Assembly: GCA_016929205.1 (NCBI GenBank)
Contig: JAFGJF010000009.1
Location: forward strand, 1-5,492
Origin: Anaerolineae bacterium
Lineage (GTDB): Bacteria > Chloroflexota > Anaerolineae > JAFGEY01
Reading direction: 5' to 3'
Length of the DNA stretch: 5,492 bases
The position numbers and the translations under genes are program-made. This document shows positions 1-5,492 of the stretch, piece by piece; positions within the stretch are counted from its first letter, which is position 1, and the number at the start of each line of letters is the position of its first letter. The notes beneath the pieces are model-generated. The model was given only the letters and a program-made list of their open reading frames with translations, had not been told where the DNA came from and ran no database searches.

Positions 1-3
1 CAA

Positions 4-148
4 GATCTTGTGCCGTGCGTTGCGATACACTCAACCGCCTGCGTCATTACATTGTAGGCGAGTAGAAAAGAAAACGCCAGGACGCAAGGCACAGATAGAT
101 CCCCTTGCGCCTTTGCGCTGCGATGCACTTCATCGCCTGCGCCTTTGC
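4..148. repeat. Degenerate direct repeat, two copies about 98 bp apart
   Basis: Positions 21-50 and 119-148 match at about 23 of 30 bases; both begin TGCGAT and share CGCCTGCG. The similarity extends loosely upstream (about 4-20 and 99-118), where both contain GATC followed by a TTG.GCC-like string. No ribosome binding site or plausible protein fits this stretch, so I read it as diverged copies of an intergenic repeat. The alignment was done by eye. Confidence 0.45.
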
Positions 149-194
149 GTTACTCTGCGCCCTTGCGCCCTTGCGCCCTTGCGTTATCTTTTTT
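66..194 (-). terminator. Nested imperfect inverted repeat, possible terminator of the FGGY kinase gene
   Basis: The left arm (66-95, AAAAGAAAACGCC...GCAAGG) is imperfectly complementary to the right arm (about 162-194, ...CCTTGCGTTATCTTTTT), with roughly four of every five positions pairing. Inside lies a perfect hairpin at 120-136, with GCGATG and CATCGC arms around a 5-base loop. Read on the minus strand, the structure starts directly after the kinase stop codon, and its distal arm runs into a T-rich tract (TTTTCTTTTCT). This would suit a transcription terminator, although the long stem with a large interior is unlike a compact classical one. It may instead be a MITE-like or REP-like repeat that also ends transcription. 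Confidence 0.4.
106..183. repeat. 8-bp tandem repeat, unit TGCGCCYT
   Basis: Three exact copies of TGCGCCCT run end to end at 156-179, followed by a partial copy at 180-183. The related unit TGCGCCTT, each time with a partial second copy, occurs at 106-118 and 138-149. Similar GCGCAAAGG/GCGCAAGG strings are, from memory, common dispersed intergenic repeats in environmental bacteria including Chloroflexota; I could not check this. The array stops about 10 bases before the stop codon of the minus-strand kinase. Confidence 0.7.
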
Positions 195-1749
195 AGGTTG
201 GCGGATAGCCCGTGATCTCGCGGATCTCTTGATACATCGGTTTCAGCCGCTTGTACATCTGCCTGTAGACGCGTGTGTACAGCCCTTCGTAAATCTGGTG
301 CGTGCGCTGGTTGGGTTCGAACACCTCCCCGCTGCGGGTCATCTCTTTGGCCGCGGCTTCGAAATCGGGATGCAGGTCGAGGCCCACGGCAGCATCCATC
401 GCCGCGCCCAGCGCCGAGACTTCGTAAGTGTGCGGGCGCACGGCCGGCAGGCCAAACACGTCGGCTGTGATCTGCATCGCCGCGCTGCTCTGCGATCCCC
501 CACCCGCCACCCGGATCTCGGTGATCGGCACCCCGGAGCGCCGGCTGGTGCGCTCGGCACCGTCGCGCAGGGCGTAGGCCAATCCTTCAATGATCGCCCG
601 GTAGATGTGGGCGCGGGTGTGCACGTCGCCAAAGCCGATCATCGCTCCCTTGGCCTCGGGTCCGGGCACCTTGAGCCCCGGCGACCAATAGGGCTGCAAG
701 ATCAGGCCCATCGCCCCCGGCGGCACCTGCTTGATCAGTTCGTCAAACAGGAATTCCGGCTCGACGTCCAGCTCGGCCGCCCGCTGCCGCTCCTCGAGGC
801 CGAATTCGCGCTTGAACCAGCTCACCATCCAAAAGCCGCGATAGATCTGGATCTCGAGGCTGTACGCGCCGGGCACGGCGCTGGGATAAGGCGGGATCAG
901 CGGGATGACCTCGGTGTATTTTTTGTGCGTGGTGTTGATCGTCGCCGCCGTGCCATAGCTCAGGCAGCCCAGGTGCGGATCGACACAGCCCGTGCCCAAT
1001 ACCTCGCACGCCTTGTCGCCCGCCGCGGCGATCAGCGGCAGCCCGGCCGGGATACCCGTGGCCTCGGCGGCCTGGGGCGTGATCGTGCCGAGGCGTTCGG
1101 CCGGCGGCACCAGTTCGACCAGCTTTTCTTTTTCAACCGGCGCGGCGTCCCATTTCCAATTCAGCGGGCCGGCCCAGCACAATTTTTTATAGTCGAACGG
1201 CAAATAGCCGACCTGGCAGGCCACCGAATCGACAAAACGCCCGGTGAGACAGTGGGTCAGGTAGCCGGACAGATAGAGGTACTTGAACGTTTTGTCCCAG
1301 ATCTGGGGCTGGTGGCGCTGCAGCCAGTTGCACTCGGCCTCGGCCTGCAAATAAGCCACCGTCTCGGTCATGTTGGCCAGCTTGAACATCGCTCCCCACA
1401 GCCCGCCGACCGGTTTTAGCCCCTCGGTGCGCCGCTGGTCCATCCACACGATCGCCGGGCGCAGCGGCTTGCCCTCGCGGTCGACGTTGACCAGCACATT
1501 GCGCATGGTCGTCAGCGCCACCCCGGCGATGGCGTCCTTGGGCACCTCGGTCGTCTGCCACAGTTGCCGGCAGGCCAGGCACAAATTCTCCCAGTAGTAC
1601 ACCGGATCTTGCTCGGCCCATCCCGGCACAGGAGAGGTATAGGGCTCGAGCTGCACCTGCGCCTTGTCGATCAGGTTGCCCTTTAGGTCAAAGATGATGG
1701 CCCGCACGCTCTGCGTGCCGTGGTCGATGGAGAGAATGTAATCACCCAT
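193..1749 (-). CDS. FGGY-family carbohydrate kinase
   Basis: Predicted cytoplasmic enzyme of 518 residues, normal for FGGY kinases (about 480-530), transferring the ATP gamma-phosphate to a sugar or polyol. Core motifs are intact: the N-terminal phosphate loop [11 protein letters not shown] (residues 7-17), a substrate-side WMDQRR (102-107), AAGDK with the likely catalytic base Asp245, the second phosphate motif SYGTAAT (264-270), a stretch matching FGGY signature 2 around 369-390, and the adenosine-site AGGGSQSS (415-422). The start at 1749 was chosen because [11 protein letters not shown] is the canonical family N-terminus and GAGGG lies 9 bases upstream; extending to 1872 adds 41 residues that only translate promoter and repeat DNA. 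Substrate is unknown. WMDQRR and the overall look suggest an uncharacterised YgcE-like or xylulokinase-like branch more than glycerol kinase, at low confidence. It is transcribed divergently from the PA14/sensor-kinase pair. Confidence 0.93.
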   Translation of the reverse strand: MGDYILSIDHGTQSVRAIIFDLKGNLIDKAQVQLEPYTSPVPGWAEQDPVYYWENLCLACRQLWQTTEVPKDAIAGVALTTMRNVLVNVDREGKPLRPAIVWMDQRRTEGLKPVGGLWGAMFKLANMTETVAYLQAEAECNWLQRHQPQIWDKTFKYLYLSGYLTHCLTGRFVDSVACQVGYLPFDYKKLCWAGPLNWKWDAAPVEKEKLVELVPPAERLGTITPQAAEATGIPAGLPLIAAAGDKACEVLGTGCVDPHLGCLSYGTAATINTTHKKYTEVIPLIPPYPSAVPGAYSLEIQIYRGFWMVSWFKREFGLEERQRAAELDVEPEFLFDELIKQVPPGAMGLILQPYWSPGLKVPGPEAKGAMIGFGDVHTRAHIYRAIIEGLAYALRDGAERTSRRSGVPITEIRVAGGGSQSSAAMQITADVFGLPAVRPHTYEVSALGAAMDAAVGLDLHPDFEAAAKEMTRSGEVFEPNQRTHQIYEGLYTRVYRQMYKRLKPMYQEIREITGYPPT

Positions 1750-1758
1750 TGTCGTTTG

Positions 1759-1763
1759 CCCTC
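1759..1763 (-). promoter_or_regulatory. Ribosome binding site of the FGGY kinase
   Basis: GAGGG on the minus strand lies 9 bases upstream of the ATG at 1749. It supports this start over the upstream in-frame ATG at 1872. Confidence 0.6.
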
Positions 1764-1774
1764 GAAAAATGATA

Positions 1775-1806
1775 CAGGACTGGCAGGATTTAGAAACGTG
1801 CAGGAC
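1775..1806. repeat. CAGGA-type short intergenic repeat
   Basis: CAGGAC (1775-1780), CAGGAT (1784-1789) and CAGGAC (1801-1806) occur within 32 bases, with starts 9 and 17 bases apart. From memory, strings such as ACAGGATT repeated at 9-10 base steps are dispersed intergenic repeats in many environmental bacteria. Here the repeat lies in the predicted 5' leader of the kinase gene. Confidence 0.45.
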
Positions 1807-1820
1807 GAGACAAGTATAAT
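1791..1820 (+). promoter_or_regulatory. Candidate sigma-70-type promoter for the PA14/histidine kinase operon
   Basis: A perfect TATAAT at 1815-1820 lies 18 bases downstream of TAGAAA (1791-1796, 4 of 6 to TTGACA). Transcription would start near 1827, giving a leader of about 200 bases before the ATG at 2028. The -10 box overlaps that of the opposing candidate promoter. A second, weaker possibility is the TATGAT at 1930-1935, which lacks a well-placed -35 box. Confidence 0.35.
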
Positions 1821-1841
1821 ACACTGTGGCCTTTCGTGCAA
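1813..1841 (-). promoter_or_regulatory. Candidate sigma-70-type promoter for the FGGY kinase
   Basis: On the minus strand, TTGCAC (1841-1836) and TATACT (1818-1813) are separated by 17 bases. The -10 box matches the consensus at 5 of 6 positions and the -35 box only at 3 of 6. Transcription would start near 1806, giving a leader of about 57 bases before the ATG. Prediction is by eye only. Confidence 0.4.
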
Positions 1842-1861
1842 GCTGTACCATCCAGCCCCAG

Positions 1862-1894
1862 CCGATCTCCATCTTTTGACGGATTCCGATCTCC
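1862..1894. repeat. 9-bp direct repeat CCGATCTCC, possible operator
   Basis: Two exact copies, at 1862-1870 and 1886-1894, have starts 24 bases apart, a little over two helical turns. They lie in the predicted leader of the plus-strand operon and upstream of the kinase promoter. Such spacing would suit a regulator bound to one face of the DNA, but chance cannot be excluded. Confidence 0.25.
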
Positions 1895-1972
1895 TACACA
1901 TGACCGATGTGCAGCGAACCTATCTCGTGTATGATCAAAGCGACTTGCAGAGACACAAGCGCGTTCGAACAC

Positions 1973-1987
1973 TTGCCTGGAAGGCAA
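1973..1987. promoter_or_regulatory. Small palindrome upstream of the PA14 gene
   Basis: TTGCCT and AGGCAA form perfect 6-base arms around a 3-base centre (GGA), 40 bases before the PA14 start codon. It could be an operator half-site pair or a small leader hairpin. Another short hairpin (CACAT/ATGTG, 1897-1911) lies upstream. Both are short enough to be chance. Confidence 0.2.
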
Positions 1988-2006
1988 TTCGTTAGCTCTG
2001 AGTTCG

Positions 2007-2023
2007 AAGGAGCTTGAGAGGTG
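2007..2023 (+). promoter_or_regulatory. Ribosome binding site region of the PA14 gene
   Basis: There are two purine-rich candidates: AAGGAG at 2007-2012, which is rather far (15 bases), and GAGAGGTG at 2016-2023, with GAGAGG 6 bases before the ATG at 2028. The closer one has better spacing. Together they firmly support the chosen start. Confidence 0.65.
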
Positions 2024-2027
2024 CAAC

Positions 2028-3626
2028 ATGCAAAAAATCCGCAAACCCAAAAAGTGGTTTGGAGGTTTGGACAGGGCATCGTCGTGGATGATGCTCGCAT
2101 TGTTTGTCGTTGGTATATTGCTCATCCTCGTCGACGTGGCCTTGATGGCGGGATTTATCCTGCAAAATAAGGGGGTTTCGCTGGCGTGGTGGTTCGCCGG
2201 GTCCACTCCGACGCCGATCCATACGCCTGCTGCGGAGCCTACGCTGGCAACGCCGACGCCGACTGTTACGTCGATGCCTACTGCCGTCGCCCTTACTGCG
2301 ACCGCAGTTCCACCCACCGCGACAAGTGAGCCCACGGCGACAGCAGTCCCGCCCACGCCAACGCCGACGATCGAGCCGACAGCCACCGCAACACGCGTCG
2401 TACAGCCAACTGCGTCACCCACGCCGGCGCCGGCGATCGTGGACTGGCGCGGCGAGTACTTTGACAACGTGGGTCTGATCGGCGTCGCCTCGGTGGTGCG
2501 CAATGATCGGACGCCCGACGGGACGTCGGGTCTCAGCTTTGACTGGGGCCAAAATGCGCCTGCCGCAGGCCTGCCTGCGGATGGGTTCTCGGCACGCTGG
2601 ACGCGCGTGCTCGGTTTCGACGAGGGGCTCTATCGTTTTCGCGCGGTCGCCGACGATGGTCTCCGCCTGTATATAGACGGCGACCTGGTGATCGACCAAT
2701 GGCGCGACGGCGGGCGGCGCGAGGCGACGGTGGACCGCCGGATGACGGCGGGCAAACACACGCTGCGGATCGAGTACTATGAGCAAAGTGGCGCGGCCAC
2801 CGTGCAGGTGAGCTGGGAAAAGACGAGTTCGTACTCGGATTGGAAAGGTGAGTACTGGGCCAACGTCGGCCTGCAAGGCACCCCGGCGATCGTGCGCAAC
2901 GACAAAAGCCCCGACGGCACTTTGGGCATCGACTTTGATTGGAAAGAAGCCAGTCCCGCCAATGGCATCCCGATCGACAACTTTGGCGCGCGCTGGACAC
3001 GACCGGTCTTGTTTGACGCGGCGACCTACCGTTTCCACGTGCTGGCTGACGATGGCGTGCGGCTGTGGGTGGATGGACAGCTCCTGATCGACAAATGGCA
3101 GGATCAGGGTGCGACCGAGTTCACAGCCAAACGGACGCTGGTCCAGGGCACGCACGCGGTCAAGATCGAGTATTACGATCGCAGTGGTGGGGCGCGGATC
3201 AAACTGTGGTGGGAAAAGGTCGAGCTATCCATTTCCGATTGGAAAGGCGAATACTGGTCCAACCGCAACCTGGACGGCAATCCGGCGCTGGTGCGCAACG
3301 ACAAAGATTCGAAAGGAACATCGGGGATCGACTTTAACTGGGGCATCAATGGGCCGGCGACCGGGCTGCCGGTCGATCGCTTTTCCGTGCGTTGGACGCG
3401 ACAGGTGACGTTAAAGTCCGGCACCTACCGCTTTTTCGCCTGGGCCGACGATGGCGTGCGCGTCGCGGTGGATGGCAAATGGATCATCAACGAGTGGCAC
3501 GATGCCGCAAACGAGATCTATACCAACGATGTGTCGCTGGATGGCACCCACAAACTCAAGGTCGAGTACTATGAACGAGGCGGTACGGCAGCCGTCCGGT
3601 TCTGGTGGAAACGCGTGGGGGATTGA
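2028..3626 (+). CDS. Membrane-anchored protein with three tandem PA14 domains
   Basis: 532 residues. A short basic N-terminus (KIRKPKK, residues 3-9) precedes one hydrophobic helix (about 19-45), so the protein is probably anchored with its C-terminus outside. Residues 59-137 form a Thr/Pro/Ala-rich linker with many TP and TAT steps, probably an extended stalk. Three PA14 domains follow at 139-265, 271-397 and 404-529, each opening DW(R/K)GEY(F/W) and each keeping RND, RWTR, YRF, ADDG and EYY. The ADDG aspartates (209-210, 341-342, 474-475) match the position of the acidic pair that binds Ca2+ and glycan in some PA14 lectins such as yeast flocculins; that role here is inferred. There is no catalytic domain, so ligand binding or adhesion is likely. 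The next gene starts 4 bases after the stop, suggesting a shared transcript and a link to that sensor kinase. Confidence 0.9.
   Translation: MQKIRKPKKWFGGLDRASSWMMLALFVVGILLILVDVALMAGFILQNKGVSLAWWFAGSTPTPIHTPAAEPTLATPTPTVTSMPTAVALTATAVPPTATSEPTATAVPPTPTPTIEPTATATRVVQPTASPTPAPAIVDWRGEYFDNVGLIGVASVVRNDRTPDGTSGLSFDWGQNAPAAGLPADGFSARWTRVLGFDEGLYRFRAVADDGLRLYIDGDLVIDQWRDGGRREATVDRRMTAGKHTLRIEYYEQSGAATVQVSWEKTSSYSDWKGEYWANVGLQGTPAIVRNDKSPDGTLGIDFDWKEASPANGIPIDNFGARWTRPVLFDAATYRFHVLADDGVRLWVDGQLLIDKWQDQGATEFTAKRTLVQGTHAVKIEYYDRSGGARIKLWWEKVELSISDWKGEYWSNRNLDGNPALVRNDKDSKGTSGIDFNWGINGPATGLPVDRFSVRWTRQVTLKSGTYRFFAWADDGVRVAVDGKWIINEWHDAANEIYTNDVSLDGTHKLKVEYYERGGTAAVRFWWKRVGD
2202..2438 (+). repeat. Low-complexity Thr/Pro linker coding region
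   Basis: This stretch encodes residues 59-137 of the PA14 protein. It is built from irregular ACG/CCG/GCG-type codons giving TPTPT and TATAVPP motifs; TATAVPP occurs twice, 13 residues apart. The composition suits an unstructured, possibly O-glycosylated wall-spanning stalk. Linkers of this kind are frequent in exported Chloroflexota proteins. Confidence 0.8.
2442..3614 (+). repeat. Triplicated PA14 domain coding repeats (about 396-399 bp each)
   Basis: The units start at 2442, 2838 and 3237. At protein level units 1 and 2 are 127 residues and unit 3 is 126, joined by 5- and 6-residue linkers (TSSYS and VELSIS). Units 2 and 3 share more at the start (DWKGEYW) and in GIDF, whereas unit 1 differs (DWRGEYF, GLSF). 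DNA identity is clearly lower than protein similarity, so the duplication is old and the units are under selection to keep the fold. Confidence 0.85.
3617..3622 (+). promoter_or_regulatory. Weak ribosome binding site of the histidine kinase
   Basis: GGGGGA lies 8 bases before the TTG at 3631, inside the last codons of the PA14 gene. It is a poor Shine-Dalgarno match, so translation may depend on ribosomes finishing the upstream gene. Confidence 0.4.
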
Positions 3627-3630
3627 TCAT

Positions 3631-5492
3631 TTGTCCAGCGTGCGCTTTCGTTTGCTTTTGCTCGTCCTCCTGGCGGTCCTCCCGGTCCTGGGGCTGACGC
3701 TCTATACCCACCTGGAGCAGCGTGCTCGGGCCGCGGCCGGCGCACAGGAAACCGCTTTGCGGTTGGTCCGCCTCGCAGTCGACAGACAGGACGATACGAT
3801 CAGGGGCACGCGCCAACTGCTCTTTGCCCTGGCGCAGCTTCCCGAAATGCGCGGACCAGATCCAGATAGCTGCTCTGGATTTCTGGCCAGGCTGTTGGAC
3901 CAATACCCGCACTACGTTCTTTTGGGCGTGATCGGGGTCGATGGAGAGGTGTTGTGCAGCGCGCCTCTCGCTCAAGGCCGGGTTAACCTGGCCGATCGGG
4001 CCTATTTTCAACGCGCACGCCAGACGCGTGCATTTGCCGTGGGCGACTATCAAATCGACCGCGTGACCGGCAAATCGACGATCCATTTCGGGCAGCCTGT
4101 CCTCGATGGGCAAGGACAGGTCCGGGCCGTCGTTTTTGCCTCGCTGGACCTGGCCGGTCTCGGCGAACTTGGCGCCGATGCCCGGCTGCCGGACGGATCG
4201 ACGCTGACCATCCTGGACCGGAATGGCACCATTTTGGCCCGCTACCCCGATTCCGGGACCTGGGTAGGACAGTCCGTGCCCGAAGCGTCGATCGTCGAAG
4301 CCATTCTGGCCGCCCAGGCTGAAGGCACGGCCGAGACCTATGGGGTAGATGGGGTCCTGCGGCTCTTTGCCTTCGCGCCGCTGTCCGGCACGCCAACAGG
4401 TGAGGATGTATATCTCACCATCGGCATTCCCACGTCGGTTGCGTTCCAAGAGCCCGATCGGGTGTTGTCACGCAACCTGGTCGGGTTGGGCATGGTTGCC
4501 GCGTTGGTCCTCGCCGCGGCCTGGTTCGGCGGCGACGTGTTTATCGTGCGCCGCTTGAGGCAGTTGGTTGCCGTGGCCCAAAAACTGAGCGCCGGCGACT
4601 TGAGCGTGCGCACCGGGTGGCCGCCGGGTATCCTTTTTCCCCATAGAAAAGACGAGTTAGGACAGTTGGCGACTGCTTTGGACGAGATGGCCGAATCGCT
4701 CGAAAAAGAGATGGCCGAGCACAGGTCGTCCGAGCAGGCGCTGCAAGCCGCTTGCCAGACCCTGGAGCAGCGCGCGACCGAACGGACGCGCGAGCTGTCG
4801 GCGCTGTATGATGTCATGGCCGCAGCCAGTGCATCACTCGACCTGGAAACGGTGATGGCCCATTCACTGCAGCACGTGCTGGCTGTGATGAACTGTGAGA
4901 TGGGAGCGATTCATCTGCTCGATCAGAGTGGTGAGCTGCTACAGCTCGCTGCGTCGCAGGGCATTTCCCCCGAAACCATCGAGATCGCCACTGCGGTGTC
5001 GATCAAGCGCGGCCTCGCCGGCTGGGCCATCGAGCGCGGAAAGCCGTTTGTTGTGCCAGACATCACAAAAGCACAGCGCCCGATCTATATCCTTCCGGTG
5101 GTGGGCAGCCAGGCATACATCGGGGTGCCGATGCGGGCCCGAGGCCAGGTGCTGGGTGTGCTCAGCATCGTCGGTGCAACAGGCCGCCAGTTTGGCGAGC
5201 GCGAAGTGGCCTTGCTGTCCTCCATCGCCGATCAGGTTGGCGTGGCGGTCGAGAATGCACAACTGTACAAACAGGCCGAACAACTGGCTGTGATGCGCGA
5301 ACGCCAGCGGCTGGCGCGCGAGCTGCATGACGCAGTCACCCAATCGCTGTACAGTCTGGTTCTGGTTGCCGAAGCCAGCAGGCGGCTGGTCGGCACAGGC
5401 GATCTCGACCGCTTGGCAGAAGCGTTAACCAGGCTTGGCGAGATCGGCCAGCAGACGCTCAAAGAGATGCGTCTCCTGGTCTACGAACTGCG
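3631..5492 (+). CDS. Sensor histidine kinase (dCache-HAMP-GAF-HisKA_3), 3' truncated by the window
   Basis: Frame 1 is open from here to the window end (620 codons) with no stop. Order: TM helix 1 (about residues 8-25); an extracytoplasmic double-Cache sensor (about 30-278), with DRAYF at 122-126, GDYQIDRVTGKSTI at 138-151 and a second lobe with TILDRNGTILARYP; TM helix 2 (about 283-305); HAMP (about 304-360, with DELGQL at 341-346); a coiled coil to about 390; a GAF domain (about 391-545); and HisKA_3 with RELHDAVTQSL, His566 being the likely phosphorylated residue. This is the NarL/DegS-like kinase class, which normally phosphorylates a LuxR/NarL-type regulator; the HATPase_c domain should lie past the right edge. 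TTG at 3631 is preferred because it precedes VRFRLLLL with the best-spaced purine tract; GTG at 3640 is the alternative, and no ATG occurs before residue 72. The gene follows the PA14 gene by 4 bases. Confidence 0.92.
   Translation, partial: MSSVRFRLLLLVLLAVLPVLGLTLYTHLEQRARAAAGAQETALRLVRLAVDRQDDTIRGTRQLLFALAQLPEMRGPDPDSCSGFLARLLDQYPHYVLLGVIGVDGEVLCSAPLAQGRVNLADRAYFQRARQTRAFAVGDYQIDRVTGKSTIHFGQPVLDGQGQVRAVVFASLDLAGLGELGADARLPDGSTLTILDRNGTILARYPDSGTWVGQSVPEASIVEAILAAQAEGTAETYGVDGVLRLFAFAPLSGTPTGEDVYLTIGIPTSVAFQEPDRVLSRNLVGLGMVAALVLAAAWFGGDVFIVRRLRQLVAVAQKLSAGDLSVRTGWPPGILFPHRKDELGQLATALDEMAESLEKEMAEHRSSEQALQAACQTLEQRATERTRELSALYDVMAAASASLDLETVMAHSLQHVLAVMNCEMGAIHLLDQSGELLQLAASQGISPETIEIATAVSIKRGLAGWAIERGKPFVVPDITKAQRPIYILPVVGSQAYIGVPMRARGQVLGVLSIVGATGRQFGEREVALLSSIADQVGVAVENAQLYKQAEQLAVMRERQRLARELHDAVTQSLYSLVLVAEASRRLVGTGDLDRLAEALTRLGEIGQQTLKEMRLLVYEL

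Noticed and set aside
8..196. A 62-codon open frame on the plus strand.
   Set aside because: It is a translation of the intergenic repeats (LAPLR-like strings recur because of the 8-bp units) with no ribosome binding site or family resemblance.
145..1419. A 424-codon open frame on the plus strand.
   Set aside because: It runs antisense to the well-supported FGGY kinase, its product is rich in Arg, His and Gly with no recognisable motif, and its start lies inside the 8-bp repeat region. Long antisense frames are expected in GC-rich coding DNA.
1750..1872. N-terminal extension of the FGGY kinase to an ATG at 1872.
   Set aside because: The extra 41 residues do not match FGGY N-termini, translate the CAGGA repeat and the candidate promoter, and the ATG at 1749 has a better ribosome binding site.
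1963..2008. Two TTCGAA palindromes (1964-1969, 2003-2008) as an operator pair.
   Set aside because: Six-base palindromes are common by chance; the surrounding bases do not match and no known regulator site is recognised.
2202..2438. The Thr/Pro-coding stretch as a possible CRISPR-like or VNTR DNA repeat.
   Set aside because: The units are irregular at DNA level and stay in frame as a protein linker, with no spacer-repeat pattern.
1790..2503. A 237-codon open frame on the minus strand with a Val/Gly-rich middle.
   Set aside because: The Val/Gly-rich part is simply the reverse strand of the Thr/Pro linker of the PA14 gene; the rest crosses the divergent promoter region.
2415..3155. A 246-codon open frame on the minus strand.
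   Set aside because: It is antisense to the first two PA14 domains, has no family motifs, and is a shadow of the conserved plus-strand frame.
3556..4449. A 297-codon open frame on the minus strand.
   Set aside because: It is antisense to the dCache sensor of the histidine kinase, which has clear domain motifs; no start signal or known domain supports the minus-strand frame.
4338..4817. A Ser/Arg-rich 159-codon open frame on the minus strand.
   Set aside because: It lies opposite TM2, HAMP and the coiled coil of the histidine kinase. Its Ser-rich composition is the expected mirror of the coding strand codons.
4895..5293. A 132-codon open frame on the plus strand in another frame.
   Set aside because: It overlaps the GAF domain coding sequence, which reads clearly in frame 1; the alternative product has a scrambled Arg/Ser/Cys-rich composition.

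Overview
The window looks like chromosomal DNA from a GC-rich, free-living bacterium, most likely a member of the Chloroflexota (Anaerolineae or Caldilineae type). This placement is inferred from gene style and not from a marker gene. The clues are a membrane-anchored protein with a long Thr/Pro linker and tandem PA14 domains, a Cache-HAMP-GAF-HisKA_3 histidine kinase of the kind abundant in that phylum, and short intergenic repeats of the TGCGCCTT and CAGGA types.

Layout. Positions 1-192 hold no convincing gene. They are a repeat-rich intergenic stretch with 8-bp tandem units, a nested imperfect inverted repeat and a degenerate direct repeat. Positions 193-1749 (minus strand) encode a complete 518-residue FGGY-family carbohydrate kinase with all core motifs intact. 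Positions 1750-2027 are a divergent intergenic region of 278 bp. It contains a CAGGA-type repeat, two candidate back-to-back promoters whose -10 boxes overlap, a 9-bp direct repeat and a short palindrome. Positions 2028-3626 (plus strand) encode a 532-residue protein with one N-terminal membrane anchor, a 79-residue Thr/Pro linker and three tandem PA14 domains. Positions 3631 to the window end (plus strand) encode a sensor histidine kinase, cut off just after the phospho-acceptor His region, so its ATPase domain lies outside.

How the genes may work together. The PA14 protein and the histidine kinase are separated by only 4 bases and are very probably one transcription unit. Both are predicted to expose large domains outside the membrane: three PA14 modules (a fold often used for glycan binding) and a double-Cache ligand sensor. 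A reasonable inference is that the PA14 protein collects or presents an extracellular ligand, perhaps a glycan, near the sensor kinase, which would signal to a NarL/LuxR-type response regulator encoded beyond the right edge. The divergent sugar kinase could belong to the response, but nothing in the sequence proves this. No mobile element, CRISPR array, tRNA or rRNA was seen.
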